DNA of 25,049 nt, from assembly GCF_025149945.1 (NCBI RefSeq), contig NZ_JALXVH010000039.1:1-25049 (forward strand), in the 5' to 3' direction. The stretch's first letter is position 1. Every line of letters begins with the position of its first letter. The notes under the pieces were generated by a model. It was given only the letters and a program-made list of their open reading frames with translations. It was not told where the DNA came from and ran no database searches. The position numbers and the translations under genes are program-made. The DNA comes from Kocuria sp. p3-SID1428 (GTDB lineage: Bacteria > Actinomycetota > Actinomycetes > Actinomycetales > Micrococcaceae). Below, piece by piece: positions 6,556 through 12,819 of the stretch.

Positions 6556-6981
6556 CACCTATCCCAGTGATGTGTCCGTCGCCCTGCTCCCGCGGGACCG
6601 GCACCGCTGCCTGCATGAACCAGGGCGCGCCGAAGACGTTGGTGTCGAAGTTCGCCTTGGCCTCGTCGAAGTCGAGCTCTTCGATCGCTCCGGTGTAGCT
6701 GTAGCCCGCGTGCCGACTGCAATGTCAATCCGGCCGAAGCGCTCGCGCACCTCTGCGACGGCGGCAAACACGTCCTTCCGGTCCCTCACGTCCAGAGCAC
6801 GCACGAACACACCCTCCCCGAACCGATCGGCGAGCTCCGCCAGGGGCTCCACTCCCCGCGCCGTCACCGCGACGCTGTCTCCTCGCTCCAGGGCAGTTTC
6901 TGCCCAGATCCTGCCGAGATCTCTGGACGCCTCCGTGATGAACCACACCTTCGCTACCAGGACCACTCTCCTTGACGACAC
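6556..6981 (-). pseudogene. Short-chain dehydrogenase/reductase remnant
   Basis: The minus strand encodes the N-terminal half of a classical SDR oxidoreductase: KVWFITEASRDLGR (a damaged TGASRGLG cofactor loop), VAVTARGVEPLAELADRF, ALDVRDRKDVFAAV and RFGRIDIAV. The frame breaks near 6715, where NNAG should follow. In another frame it continues GYSYTGAIEELDFDEAKANF, DTNVFGALWFMQAAVP and HITGIG. Homology ends at about 6556, before the catalytic Tyr-Lys. The degraded glycine loop, frameshift and missing C-terminus together show a decayed gene. It lies immediately upstream of the riboswitch and probably has no part in the operon. Confidence 0.8.
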
Positions 6982-7209
6982 TAATGACGCGACCGCGCCA
7001 TCGTCCGCGACGTCGTCCAGGCCAACCTCACGATCGACATAGTTCGGGCCGCATTCATTCCCGTGCTGGTCTGGGGGGGGTGCCCCTATGTTTTAAGTCA
7101 AGGGGTAGCCGCCAGATTCTTCAAGAATATTCGGTAGGAGTCGAAAGGCAGGGATGATCGGTCTGGGAACCAGCTCCCGGACTGATCTGGTACGCCGCTA
7201 CGGTTCGGT

Positions 7210-8043
7210 TCAGGCGGCGGTCGCCACCTCGGGTGTATGGAAGTAGGAGCCGTCGCGCAGCATCGCATACAGCACGTTGCAGCGCCTGCGCGCTAACGCG
7301 ATCAGGGCTTGGTTGTGCTTCTTATGTTCGGCCCGTTTCTTGTCGTAATACGCCCTCGACAGCGGGTCTTTCAACGCCGCGAACGCGGATAGGAACAACG
7401 CTCGTTTGAGGATCTTGTTCCCCCGCCGGGACGAGTGATCTGCTCGGATCGAGGTTCCCGATCGCCATGTCACCGGTGCCAGTCCGGCATACGATGCGAG
7501 GTGTCCGGCTGATTCGAAGTCCTTACCCACGATCTCAGTCAGGATCCTCGCAGCAGTCCTGACGCCGACTGCCGGCATCGACGTCAGGAGTTCGAAAAGC
7601 GGATGTGCCTCGACCAATTCCTCGATGCGCACCAGTACCTCATCCCGCGACGATCGTGTCTGCGCCAACGACGCGGCCAGCTGGGGCAGGACGAGGCCGG
7701 CGGCGTCGGTACCTGATACCACCACCGTCTGCCCGTCGAGTGCGGTGAAGATCGCGGTCGCCCACCGCTTCCACGCCCGCGGTGCCTGCTTGCGCAGCAG
7801 CGTCTCGACTCGGTGTTTCCCGGCATGACGCAAGACTTTGGGCGTCGGGTACTTCGCCAATAGAGCCAGCATCGCCGGATGGTCCAGGTGCGGACCGATG
7901 ACGGTCTCCAGTCCGGGGTGGATCTGAGTCAGCAGGCCCCGGATCCGATTCGACGTCGCCGTGGCCTGTTTCGTCAGGTCATCGTCATAGCCGCACAACA
8001 TCGACAACTCGGCGACGTTCTCATCAGCAAGGGACTGATGCAC
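7210..8043 (-). pseudogene. IS110-family transposase, N-terminus lost
   Basis: The 277-aa open frame is the C-terminal two-thirds of an IS110-type transposase. It has a coiled middle (DDDLTKQATATSNRIRGLL) and a complete Transposase_20 domain (LTSMPAVGVRTAARILTEI, SYAGLAPVTWRSG, RRGNKILKRALFLSAF), ending FHTPEVATAA. The DEDD RuvC-like catalytic domain that should precede it is missing. The first few codons, including the apparent GTG start, are supplied by the adjoining IS3 end, so IS110 sequence proper starts near 8029. The N-terminal half was not found on the other side of the IS3. It is presumed inactive. Confidence 0.85.
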
Positions 8044-8062
8044 GAGTAGGTGTCAGCTGGGG

Positions 8063-8923
8063 TTAAGCCGCCAGGCTGACGGTCGGGTTCATGATGGTCT
8101 CGTATTCGATGGGGGTCAATCGGCCCAGCCGCGCCTGTCGACGACGCCGGTGGTAGGTCCTCTCGATCCAGGTGATGATCGCGATCCGCAGTTCGTCTCG
8201 GGTCCGCCAGCGTTTGCGGTCCAGGACATTCTTCTGGAGCAGGGCGAAGAAGGACTCCATCGCAGCGTTGTCCCCGGCCGCACCGACCTGTCCCATCGAT
8301 CCGATGAGGTGATGACGGTTCAGAGTGTGCACGAACTTCCGTGACCGGAATTGCGATCCTCGGTCCGAATGCACGATGCATCCGGCGGCGCCTCGGCGTC
8401 GCGAAGCAGCGTTGTCCAGGGCGTTCACCGCGAGACGAGCCTTCATCCGGGAATCCATGGAGTAGCCGACTATCCGACCGGAGAACACGTCCTTAATGGC
8501 GCAGAGGTAGAGCTTTCCCTCATCGGTCCAGTGTTCAGTGATGTCGGTCAGCCACAGCTCGTTAACGTCGTCGGCTGAGAAGTCGCGCTGGACGAGATCG
8601 TCGTGGACTGGCGGACCGGGGCGCTTCCCATTCTTGCCGCGCTTCTTCCCGAAGACGGACCACCACTGGTTGTCTCGGCAGATCCGCCACGCGGTCCGCT
8701 CGCACATGCGCTGGCCAACGGATTCCGCTTCGCCGGCGAGGAACCGGTAGCCGAACTCGGGATCATCGCGGTGGGCGTCGAACAGAGCGTTCGCCCGATA
8801 GGCCTCGACCAGCTCGGACTCGGTGACCTGCTGTTTCCGCCAGCGGTAGTAGGGCTGGCGGGAGAGCTTCAGGACCCGCAGGGACACCGCGACAGGGACG
8901 CCATCGCCGGCGAGCTCGCTCAC
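8063..8923 (-). CDS. IS3-family transposase OrfB (rve integrase core)
   Basis: OrfB provides the catalytic half of the OrfAB transposase. The open frame from the annotated start encodes 286 aa. It has an HTH_21-like region (LFDAHRDDPEFGYRFL) followed by the rve DDE core: Asp in ELWLTDITEHW, Asp in CIVHSDRGSQF and Glu in DNAAMESFFALLQKN. The end of the frame reads PIEYETIMNPTVSLAA. It lacks its own clear ribosome binding site and continues upstream in the -1 frame relative to OrfA, so it is expected to be made as a fusion by frameshifting. All catalytic residues are present and the element looks active. Confidence 0.92.
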   Translation of the reverse strand: MSELAGDGVPVAVSLRVLKLSRQPYYRWRKQQVTESELVEAYRANALFDAHRDDPEFGYRFLAGEAESVGQRMCERTAWRICRDNQWWSVFGKKRGKNGKRPGPPVHDDLVQRDFSADDVNELWLTDITEHWTDEGKLYLCAIKDVFSGRIVGYSMDSRMKARLAVNALDNAASRRRGAAGCIVHSDRGSQFRSRKFVHTLNRHHLIGSMGQVGAAGDNAAMESFFALLQKNVLDRKRWRTRDELRIAIITWIERTYHRRRRQARLGRLTPIEYETIMNPTVSLAA

Positions 8924-9228
8924 GAGCGGGTAGAGGATTTTCCCGGCAGGTTCGCCTGCGAGAGGTAGGCGGCCGCGCGGCGTAGGACTTCGTTCTCCTG
9001 CTCGAGCAACCGATTCCGGCGACGCAGATCGCGCAGCTCGGAGGACTCCTCTCTGGTCTTGCCGGGCCGGGCACCGTCTTCGACATCGGCCTCGCGCATC
9101 CAGTTCGTCAGGCAGGACTCGGAGATCCCGAAGTCCTTCGCGATCATCGAGAGCTTCTGGCCAGGTTCGCGGTTTCTCGCGACGCGCACGACGTCGTCAC
9201 GGAACTCCTGGGGATAGGGAGCAGGCAT
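8920..9228 (-). CDS. IS3-family OrfA (HTH DNA-binding protein)
   Basis: This 102-aa protein begins MPAPYPQEFRDDVVRVARN at ATG 9228. An upstream in-frame extension of 17 residues is possible but lacks a good ribosome site, whereas AAGGATGTGCACC precedes the chosen start. A helix-turn-helix is seen in LSMIAKDFGISESCLTNWM, and a leucine zipper in LRDLRRRNRLLEQENEVLRR. OrfA binds the terminal repeats and dimerises. It ends four bases inside the OrfB frame. Confidence 0.9.
   Translation of the reverse strand: MPAPYPQEFRDDVVRVARNREPGQKLSMIAKDFGISESCLTNWMREADVEDGARPGKTREESSELRDLRRRNRLLEQENEVLRRAAAYLSQANLPGKSSTRS
8938..8944 (-). promoter_or_regulatory. Programmed -1 frameshift heptamer GGGAAAA
   Basis: In the OrfA frame the mRNA reads CCG GGA AAA TCC, which places a canonical X XXY YYZ slippery site (G GGA AAA) exactly where the OrfB frame becomes open. 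A -1 slip gives LPGK joined to ILYPLVSELAGDG, the start of OrfB. This is the standard IS3 strategy for making OrfAB. Confidence 0.75.
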
Positions 9229-9297
9229 GGTGCACATCCTTCCCTGCAACGCCGCGGAGCGCCACAGATCATGTGACACCTACTCGTGCATCAGTCC

Positions 9298-9900
9298 CTA
9301 TATCTCTTCCAGCATCTGGTCCATTACGGTTAGCCAGGTCTCCGCCTCGGGCGCGCTCATTGAGGCGTCTAGGTCACCATGCACCATTTCGTTGCCTGCT
9401 TCCCTCAGAGCCGTCACCGCATCCGCAATACGACTCGGAAGCACTGCATCCGAGACCATCTCGTCAATCTTGCTCTTAATCGATCCGCCCCCGTACCCGT
9501 GGCTCTTGGCTGCCTGCTCAATTACAGTGCGGGCGATCGTAACGGCGGAACGGTAGAGGTCACTTTCGTACCACCGCCAGGACTCCCAGGCGGTGGTAGC
9601 AATTGTCTCAGGCACGCCTACGTATTCGTTGGTTGAAGGAGCCTTAGGGAACCACTCAACCTCACCATCTGTCTCCCATGCGTTAGTCGCCATATCCCAC
9701 TTCGCGATCAGGCGGCCATTGCAATCGCCACACTGGAATACCGCATACCTCGAAATATAATCTGGGAGCCACCAAACGTCGTCTCCGATTGGTCTGGCTT
9801 CAGCACGGGCGTCCCAATGGTGCGCGTCTGACACCAACCACACGTAACTTGCTGAGGCTTCATCTCCATGCCCTGAGTATGCCTGATCCCCGCCACCCAC
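9298..9900 (-). CDS. DUF4145-domain protein, possibly frameshifted at its N-terminus
   Basis: The C-terminal part (SAVTIARTVIEQAAKSHG, IDEMVSDAVLPSRIADAV, LREAGNEMVHGD) matches the DUF4145 pattern of a helical domain with a conserved GN-xxH motif, often found near defence or mobile loci. The middle has CGDC, half of a zinc ribbon. The other half, CGWC, appears in the neighbouring frame in an ORF starting MEMKPQQVTCGWC at ATG 9869, so a one-base frameshift near 9830 may have split the true start from the body. The TAG stop overlaps the IS3 end, so the C-terminus may also be cut. The gene looks less GC-rich than its neighbours. Function unknown. Confidence 0.65.
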   Translation of the reverse strand: MGGGDQAYSGHGDEASASYVWLVSDAHHWDARAEARPIGDDVWWLPDYISRYAVFQCGDCNGRLIAKWDMATNAWETDGEVEWFPKAPSTNEYVGVPETIATTAWESWRWYESDLYRSAVTIARTVIEQAAKSHGYGGGSIKSKIDEMVSDAVLPSRIADAVTALREAGNEMVHGDLDASMSAPEAETWLTVMDQMLEEI

Positions 9901-9934
9901 GCGGGATGACGGGGACTAGGCCGGGTTACCGCTG

Positions 9935-10438
9935 TCAGACGGCGGGGGTGCCGAGGTCCACCCGGACCACACCCGACGGGCGGGTCACCGAGACCCCGTA
10001 ACGGGCCTCCATGCGGATCCGCGTCCGGTTGTGCGCGAAGTCCTCCCCGTGGGCGTCCGAGGTCACCACGAAGATCGGCTCACCACTGACTATGTGCACG
10101 GTCGCCGAGTTGGCGTCCAGGAGGTACGCCTCGTCCTGGGCGACCTGGGTGGTAACGACGATCGGGACTCCCCAGATGCGCTTCTCGGCGCGATCCACGG
10201 GCCCGGAGGGGAACACGAACTCCCCATCGGCGGTGCGGCTGTTCTCAATCTCCCGCCAGGCGTTGACGGTCAGGACGACCGCCGCGGGGCGATGGCCCGT
10301 GCCGGCTGGGCGGTCGGCCGTGACCAGGTCGCCGGCCTCATGAAGACCGCCGGTCTCGAAGGGGTTCGGCGTGGCCGTCAGCCCGTGCGAAGGGGCCACT
10401 GGCGATTCGATCGTCAGCGGCCCCCGCTTCATGTCCAA
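9935..10438 (-). CDS. HK97-type major capsid protein C-terminal-like protein
   Basis: The product is 167 aa. Residues 52-162 look like the C-terminal A-domain and P-domain part of an HK97-fold phage capsid: VLTVNAWREIENSRTADGEF, IWGVPIVVTTQVAQDEAYLL, then a strand-rich tail ending RIRMEARYGVSVTRPSGVVR. The first 50 residues are Pro/Gly-rich with no recognised domain, and the N-arm and E-loop of a full capsid (normally 300-400 aa) are absent. It begins at TTG 10438 or ATG 10432, six bases after the SSB stop, so it may be transcribed with the conjugation operon. It may be a relic or a domesticated domain. Confidence 0.65.
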   Translation of the reverse strand: MDMKRGPLTIESPVAPSHGLTATPNPFETGGLHEAGDLVTADRPAGTGHRPAAVVLTVNAWREIENSRTADGEFVFPSGPVDRAEKRIWGVPIVVTTQVAQDEAYLLDANSATVHIVSGEPIFVVTSDAHGEDFAHNRTRIRMEARYGVSVTRPSGVVRVDLGTPAV

Positions 10439-10444
10439 CCGGTC

Positions 10445-10924
10445 TCAGCGCGTCATGCCGCCGCTGCCCGGTTGCGCCGTCGCCCAGCTCTCGACCGGCG
10501 CCGCATCAGCAGCACTCGAGGACGCCGGCGCAGCCGAAGCCGAACGCTGCGCGGACTGCCCGTCGGGCTGCGGAGACGCCGTGTGCCACCGCAATGACGG
10601 CGAGACATCGTCAGCGAAGATCCGGTGATTCATCCCCGGCTCACCGTTGCCGCGCACATACGGGCTCGACTGAAGCGTGCCCTCCACGTTCACGCGATCG
10701 CCCTTGTGCAGCGACGACAGCACGTTCTGCCCCAGGCGCTCGTTCGAGATCCCCACGCTGTAGTAGTTCGTCTCCCCATCGGTCCAGTTGCCGCCGGCGT
10801 CCCGGACTCGCGTGTTCTGCGCCAGACCGAAGACCGTCATCTGATCGCCCGACTGCGTCGTGATCTGCTCGGGATCCGCCGTCAGGTTACCGGCGACGTT
10901 GAAGTTCCTGTGGTTCACGGCCAT
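10445..10924 (-). CDS. ssb: Single-stranded DNA-binding protein (SSB)
   Basis: This 159-aa protein has an OB-fold in residues 1-110 (FNVAGNLTADPEQI, NYYSVGISNERLGQNVL, LHKGDRVNVEGTLQ). The start is ATG 10924, preceded by gagaggagcacgag. The C-terminal third is Ala/Ser/Pro-rich and ends GSGGMTR; the acidic DDDIPF-type tip that chromosomal SSBs use to recruit partners is missing. Mobile-element SSBs coat transferred single strands in the recipient, which fits its place at the 3' end of a conjugation operon. Confidence 0.88.
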   Translation of the reverse strand: MAVNHRNFNVAGNLTADPEQITTQSGDQMTVFGLAQNTRVRDAGGNWTDGETNYYSVGISNERLGQNVLSSLHKGDRVNVEGTLQSSPYVRGNGEPGMNHRIFADDVSPSLRWHTASPQPDGQSAQRSASAAPASSSAADAAPVESWATAQPGSGGMTR

Positions 10925-10943
10925 CTCGTGCTCCTCTCATCGT

Positions 10944-10964
10944 CGGGCCCGAGAACCGGGCCCG
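10944..10964. terminator. GC hairpin between DUF4913-like gene and ssb
   Basis: cgggcccg - agaac - cgggcccg forms an eight-pair stem in the short gap between two same-strand genes. There is no T tract on either side, so it may attenuate rather than terminate. Confidence 0.4.
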
Positions 10965-11007
10965 TCACCCAGTCATCGCAGCTGCCCTGCCCGACGTATG
11001 GCGCCGC

Positions 11008-11913
11008 TCACTCCTCGTCATCATCATCGTCATCAGGCCCCTGCTTCTCCGGGCTGCGTCGCACCTCGGACCCCGGGGCCGTCTCCCAGGTGCTGCCGCC
11101 GTCCACCGAGGACTCCCACCAGGTGCTGCCGATCGACCCGCCGCCGGCCTCCACCGTCGCGCCCAGCAGAATGCTGCCCTCGCTGGAGGTGCCTCGACGT
11201 GCCGGGTCCAAGATCGTCACCGGGCTCAATCGCGCTGCCGTGCCGATCTCCACGGCCTCCGAGCGCACGACCGTCCCGGACTCGTCCGTCGCGCACATCC
11301 GCCACATCGCGATCCCATCCTCGGGCTCCGCATCGACCGGCTGCAGGTCACGAACCTCCGCCAGATGCGCAGCCCAATCCGCCTCATCCACCGGCAGCGT
11401 CCCAGGGCCCCACCCCGGCACATACGACCGCGCCGGCACATGCCCCTTGTTCGCCACGCACTCCTTCGCCCGGCCCTTCAGCCGATCCCGCATCATCCGC
11501 AGATGGAAGTGCCAGGCCGTCATCGGCATCATCGTCGGCGTCGTCGCCTCCCATGCCTGCGCCTCCGCACCGGCAGCAGCCCACAGCTCCTCGACAATGT
11601 CCTGATGACGGAACCAGCACGCCGGGATCTCGTCCTGCGGGATCCGGTGAGCCACCACCAGCCAGTCCACCCAGCCGCGCAGCCACGCCCAGATTTCGCC
11701 CATCGACTCCTCGGGCAGATCCCGCCATCGCGTCGCCAGCCACGGCGGCACGTCCCCCATGTCCGCCTCGGCCTCGTTCACCGCGGCGTCCTCGTACTGC
11801 TGCGCCTCATCCTCCGGCATCTCCACCGGCTCCGCTGCCGAGAGCGTGTCCCACAGCGACGTCGTCGTCTTCGGCGCCTCCTCCGGCGTCGCTCCCTGCT
11901 CCTCAGCGGTCAT
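11008..11913 (-). CDS. DUF4913-like protein of the conjugative module
   Basis: This 301-aa acidic protein has a central region (residues about 75-145) with a Trp-rich pattern: LRGWVDWLVVAHRIP, CWFRHQDIVEELWAAAGAEAQAWE, TAWHFHLRMMRDRL. That resembles DUF4913, a domain recurrent in actinobacterial conjugative plasmids and ICEs. The N-terminus is Glu-rich and the C-terminus is low-complexity, ending in an Asp/Glu run (DDDDDDEE). No membrane segment or enzyme motif is visible. It begins at ATG 11913, twelve bases after the stop of the zinc-finger gene. The function of DUF4913 proteins is unknown; co-occurrence suggests a role in DNA processing or relaxosome assembly. Confidence 0.7.
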   Translation of the reverse strand: MTAEEQGATPEEAPKTTTSLWDTLSAAEPVEMPEDEAQQYEDAAVNEAEADMGDVPPWLATRWRDLPEESMGEIWAWLRGWVDWLVVAHRIPQDEIPACWFRHQDIVEELWAAAGAEAQAWEATTPTMMPMTAWHFHLRMMRDRLKGRAKECVANKGHVPARSYVPGWGPGTLPVDEADWAAHLAEVRDLQPVDAEPEDGIAMWRMCATDESGTVVRSEAVEIGTAARLSPVTILDPARRGTSSEGSILLGATVEAGGGSIGSTWWESSVDGGSTWETAPGSEVRRSPEKQGPDDDDDDEE

Positions 11914-11925
11914 CGTCGACCCTCC

Positions 11926-12414
11926 CTAGTCGTCCTCAGTTCCCAGAAAGGCATCGAGGACCACCCGGCGCACGTAGTTCAGCGCCTCCTCCCGGGTGCA
12001 GCCCTCGCGCTGCGCCATCGACCGCACCGCCCAGTCATGCTCCGGACACAGCAGCACCACCTCCCCCGAGATCGTCTGCTCGACAAGAGGCAGCCCCGGC
12101 TCATCCCCGCGCAAGCACACTGAACAGGTCCGACCCATCGGGCTCGACGGCTCCGAGGGCTCCGGCAGAATCAGCGTCCCGTCGTGCATCGCCTCCAGCA
12201 GCAGCGGGAGCAGCTCCTCCCGCAGCTGCTCCTTCACCGCCGCCAGCTGCTCCTCATCCGGCTCCTGAACCCCACGCACCAAGTCCAGATGCTCCTGGCA
12301 CAGCCACACCACCTGCCCCTCCCACCGGACCTGCCACAGCCGGCGCGCCGGCTCGGTCGCATGCCCGCAGATCCGGCACTGCGGCCCCTCAGCACTGCTC
12401 ATCGGCTCATTCAT
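11926..12414 (-). CDS. Small protein with two tandem CX2C-X22-CX2H zinc fingers
   Basis: The 162-aa product holds two Cys/His clusters with identical spacing: C13-x2-C16-x22-C39-x2-H42 (CRIC to CQEH) and C97-x2-C100-x22-C123-x2-H126 (CSVC to CPEH), joined by a Leu/Glu-rich helix. Such treble-clef-like modules usually bind zinc and nucleic acid or a partner protein. ATG 12414 overlaps the HNH gene stop (ATGA), so the two are translationally coupled. The next gene downstream is the DUF4913-like gene. I do not recognise a named family. Confidence 0.75.
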   Translation of the reverse strand: MNEPMSSAEGPQCRICGHATEPARRLWQVRWEGQVVWLCQEHLDLVRGVQEPDEEQLAAVKEQLREELLPLLLEAMHDGTLILPEPSEPSSPMGRTCSVCLRGDEPGLPLVEQTISGEVVLLCPEHDWAVRSMAQREGCTREEALNYVRRVVLDAFLGTEDD

Positions 12415-12815
12415 CGTCGTCCTCTCGAAGATCCTGCGCGATCGCTCCCCAGCCTGGCCCGCCGCAGCCCGATCACGATGACCGCCGAGGCGCGTCGTCG
12501 ATCCCATCCCCAGAAGTCCCGACGACGACGATCCAGCTCACGGTGCAGATCCTTATGGCAGCCCCGGCACAGCGGCATCAGGTCCTCGTCAGCCTCACCG
12601 GCCACCCACGCCCCGGACAGTTCCTGGCGCACGCCGTCATAGGACGTGTGGTGCAGATCCACCGCCCCCTCCGCCCGGCAGACCAGACACACCACCACCT
12701 GACCGCGCTGCTCCACCGAACGGAACCAGGCCCGTCGGCGGGCGAACCAGGCGGGTGATCGCAGATACCCCTTCAGGTAGCCGGCGTCCCCGCGCCGTCC
12801 CAGCGACATGCCCAC
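12411..12815 (-). CDS. HNH endonuclease-like protein
   Basis: This 134-aa protein has an HNH/treble-clef core: CLVC (Cys43, Cys46), the catalytic-type VDLHHTSYD (His55-His56), and LCRGCHKDLH (Cys83, Cys86, His87, His91). The arrangement is like McrA-type HNH nucleases. GTG 12815 or ATG 12809 is the start, a few bases after the coupling-protein stop. The basic C-terminal tail (RRRASAV, RRARLGSDR, RGRR) could bind DNA. Its tight coupling to the zinc-finger gene suggests a two-protein unit. It could nick element DNA, act on recipient DNA, or be an accessory defence function; the sequence does not decide. Confidence 0.78.
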   Translation of the reverse strand: MGMSLGRRGDAGYLKGYLRSPAWFARRRAWFRSVEQRGQVVVCLVCRAEGAVDLHHTSYDGVRQELSGAWVAGEADEDLMPLCRGCHKDLHRELDRRRRDFWGWDRRRASAVIVIGLRRARLGSDRAGSSRGRR

Positions 12816-12819
12816 ATCA

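Larger units (their letters stand above)
8030..9299 (-). mobile_element. Complete IS3-family insertion sequence
   Basis: It is bounded by perfect 26-bp inverted repeats at 8030-8055 and 9274-9299 (outer end agggactgatgcacgagtag on the left). Inside are overlapping orfA and orfB with a consensus slippery heptamer. The related solo end at 711 shows that similarity starts at gggactg, supporting these limits. Flanking bases show no direct target duplication. The left neighbour is a decapitated IS110 and the right neighbour is a different gene, so the element sits at a deletion or inversion junction. Confidence 0.88.

Noticed and set aside
6985..7209. Possible short plus-strand peptide (IVRDVVQANLTIDIVRAAF) between the SDR and IS110 remnants.
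   Set aside because: Too short and interrupted by a run of eight G; no start signal. I see nothing else in this stretch.
10860..12758. Very long plus-strand open frame (632 codons) opposite the DUF4913-like, zinc-finger and HNH genes.
   Set aside because: Composition is Pro/Ala/Arg/Ser low complexity, typical of an antisense shadow in high-GC DNA; the minus-strand genes have domains, ribosome sites and ATGA coupling.
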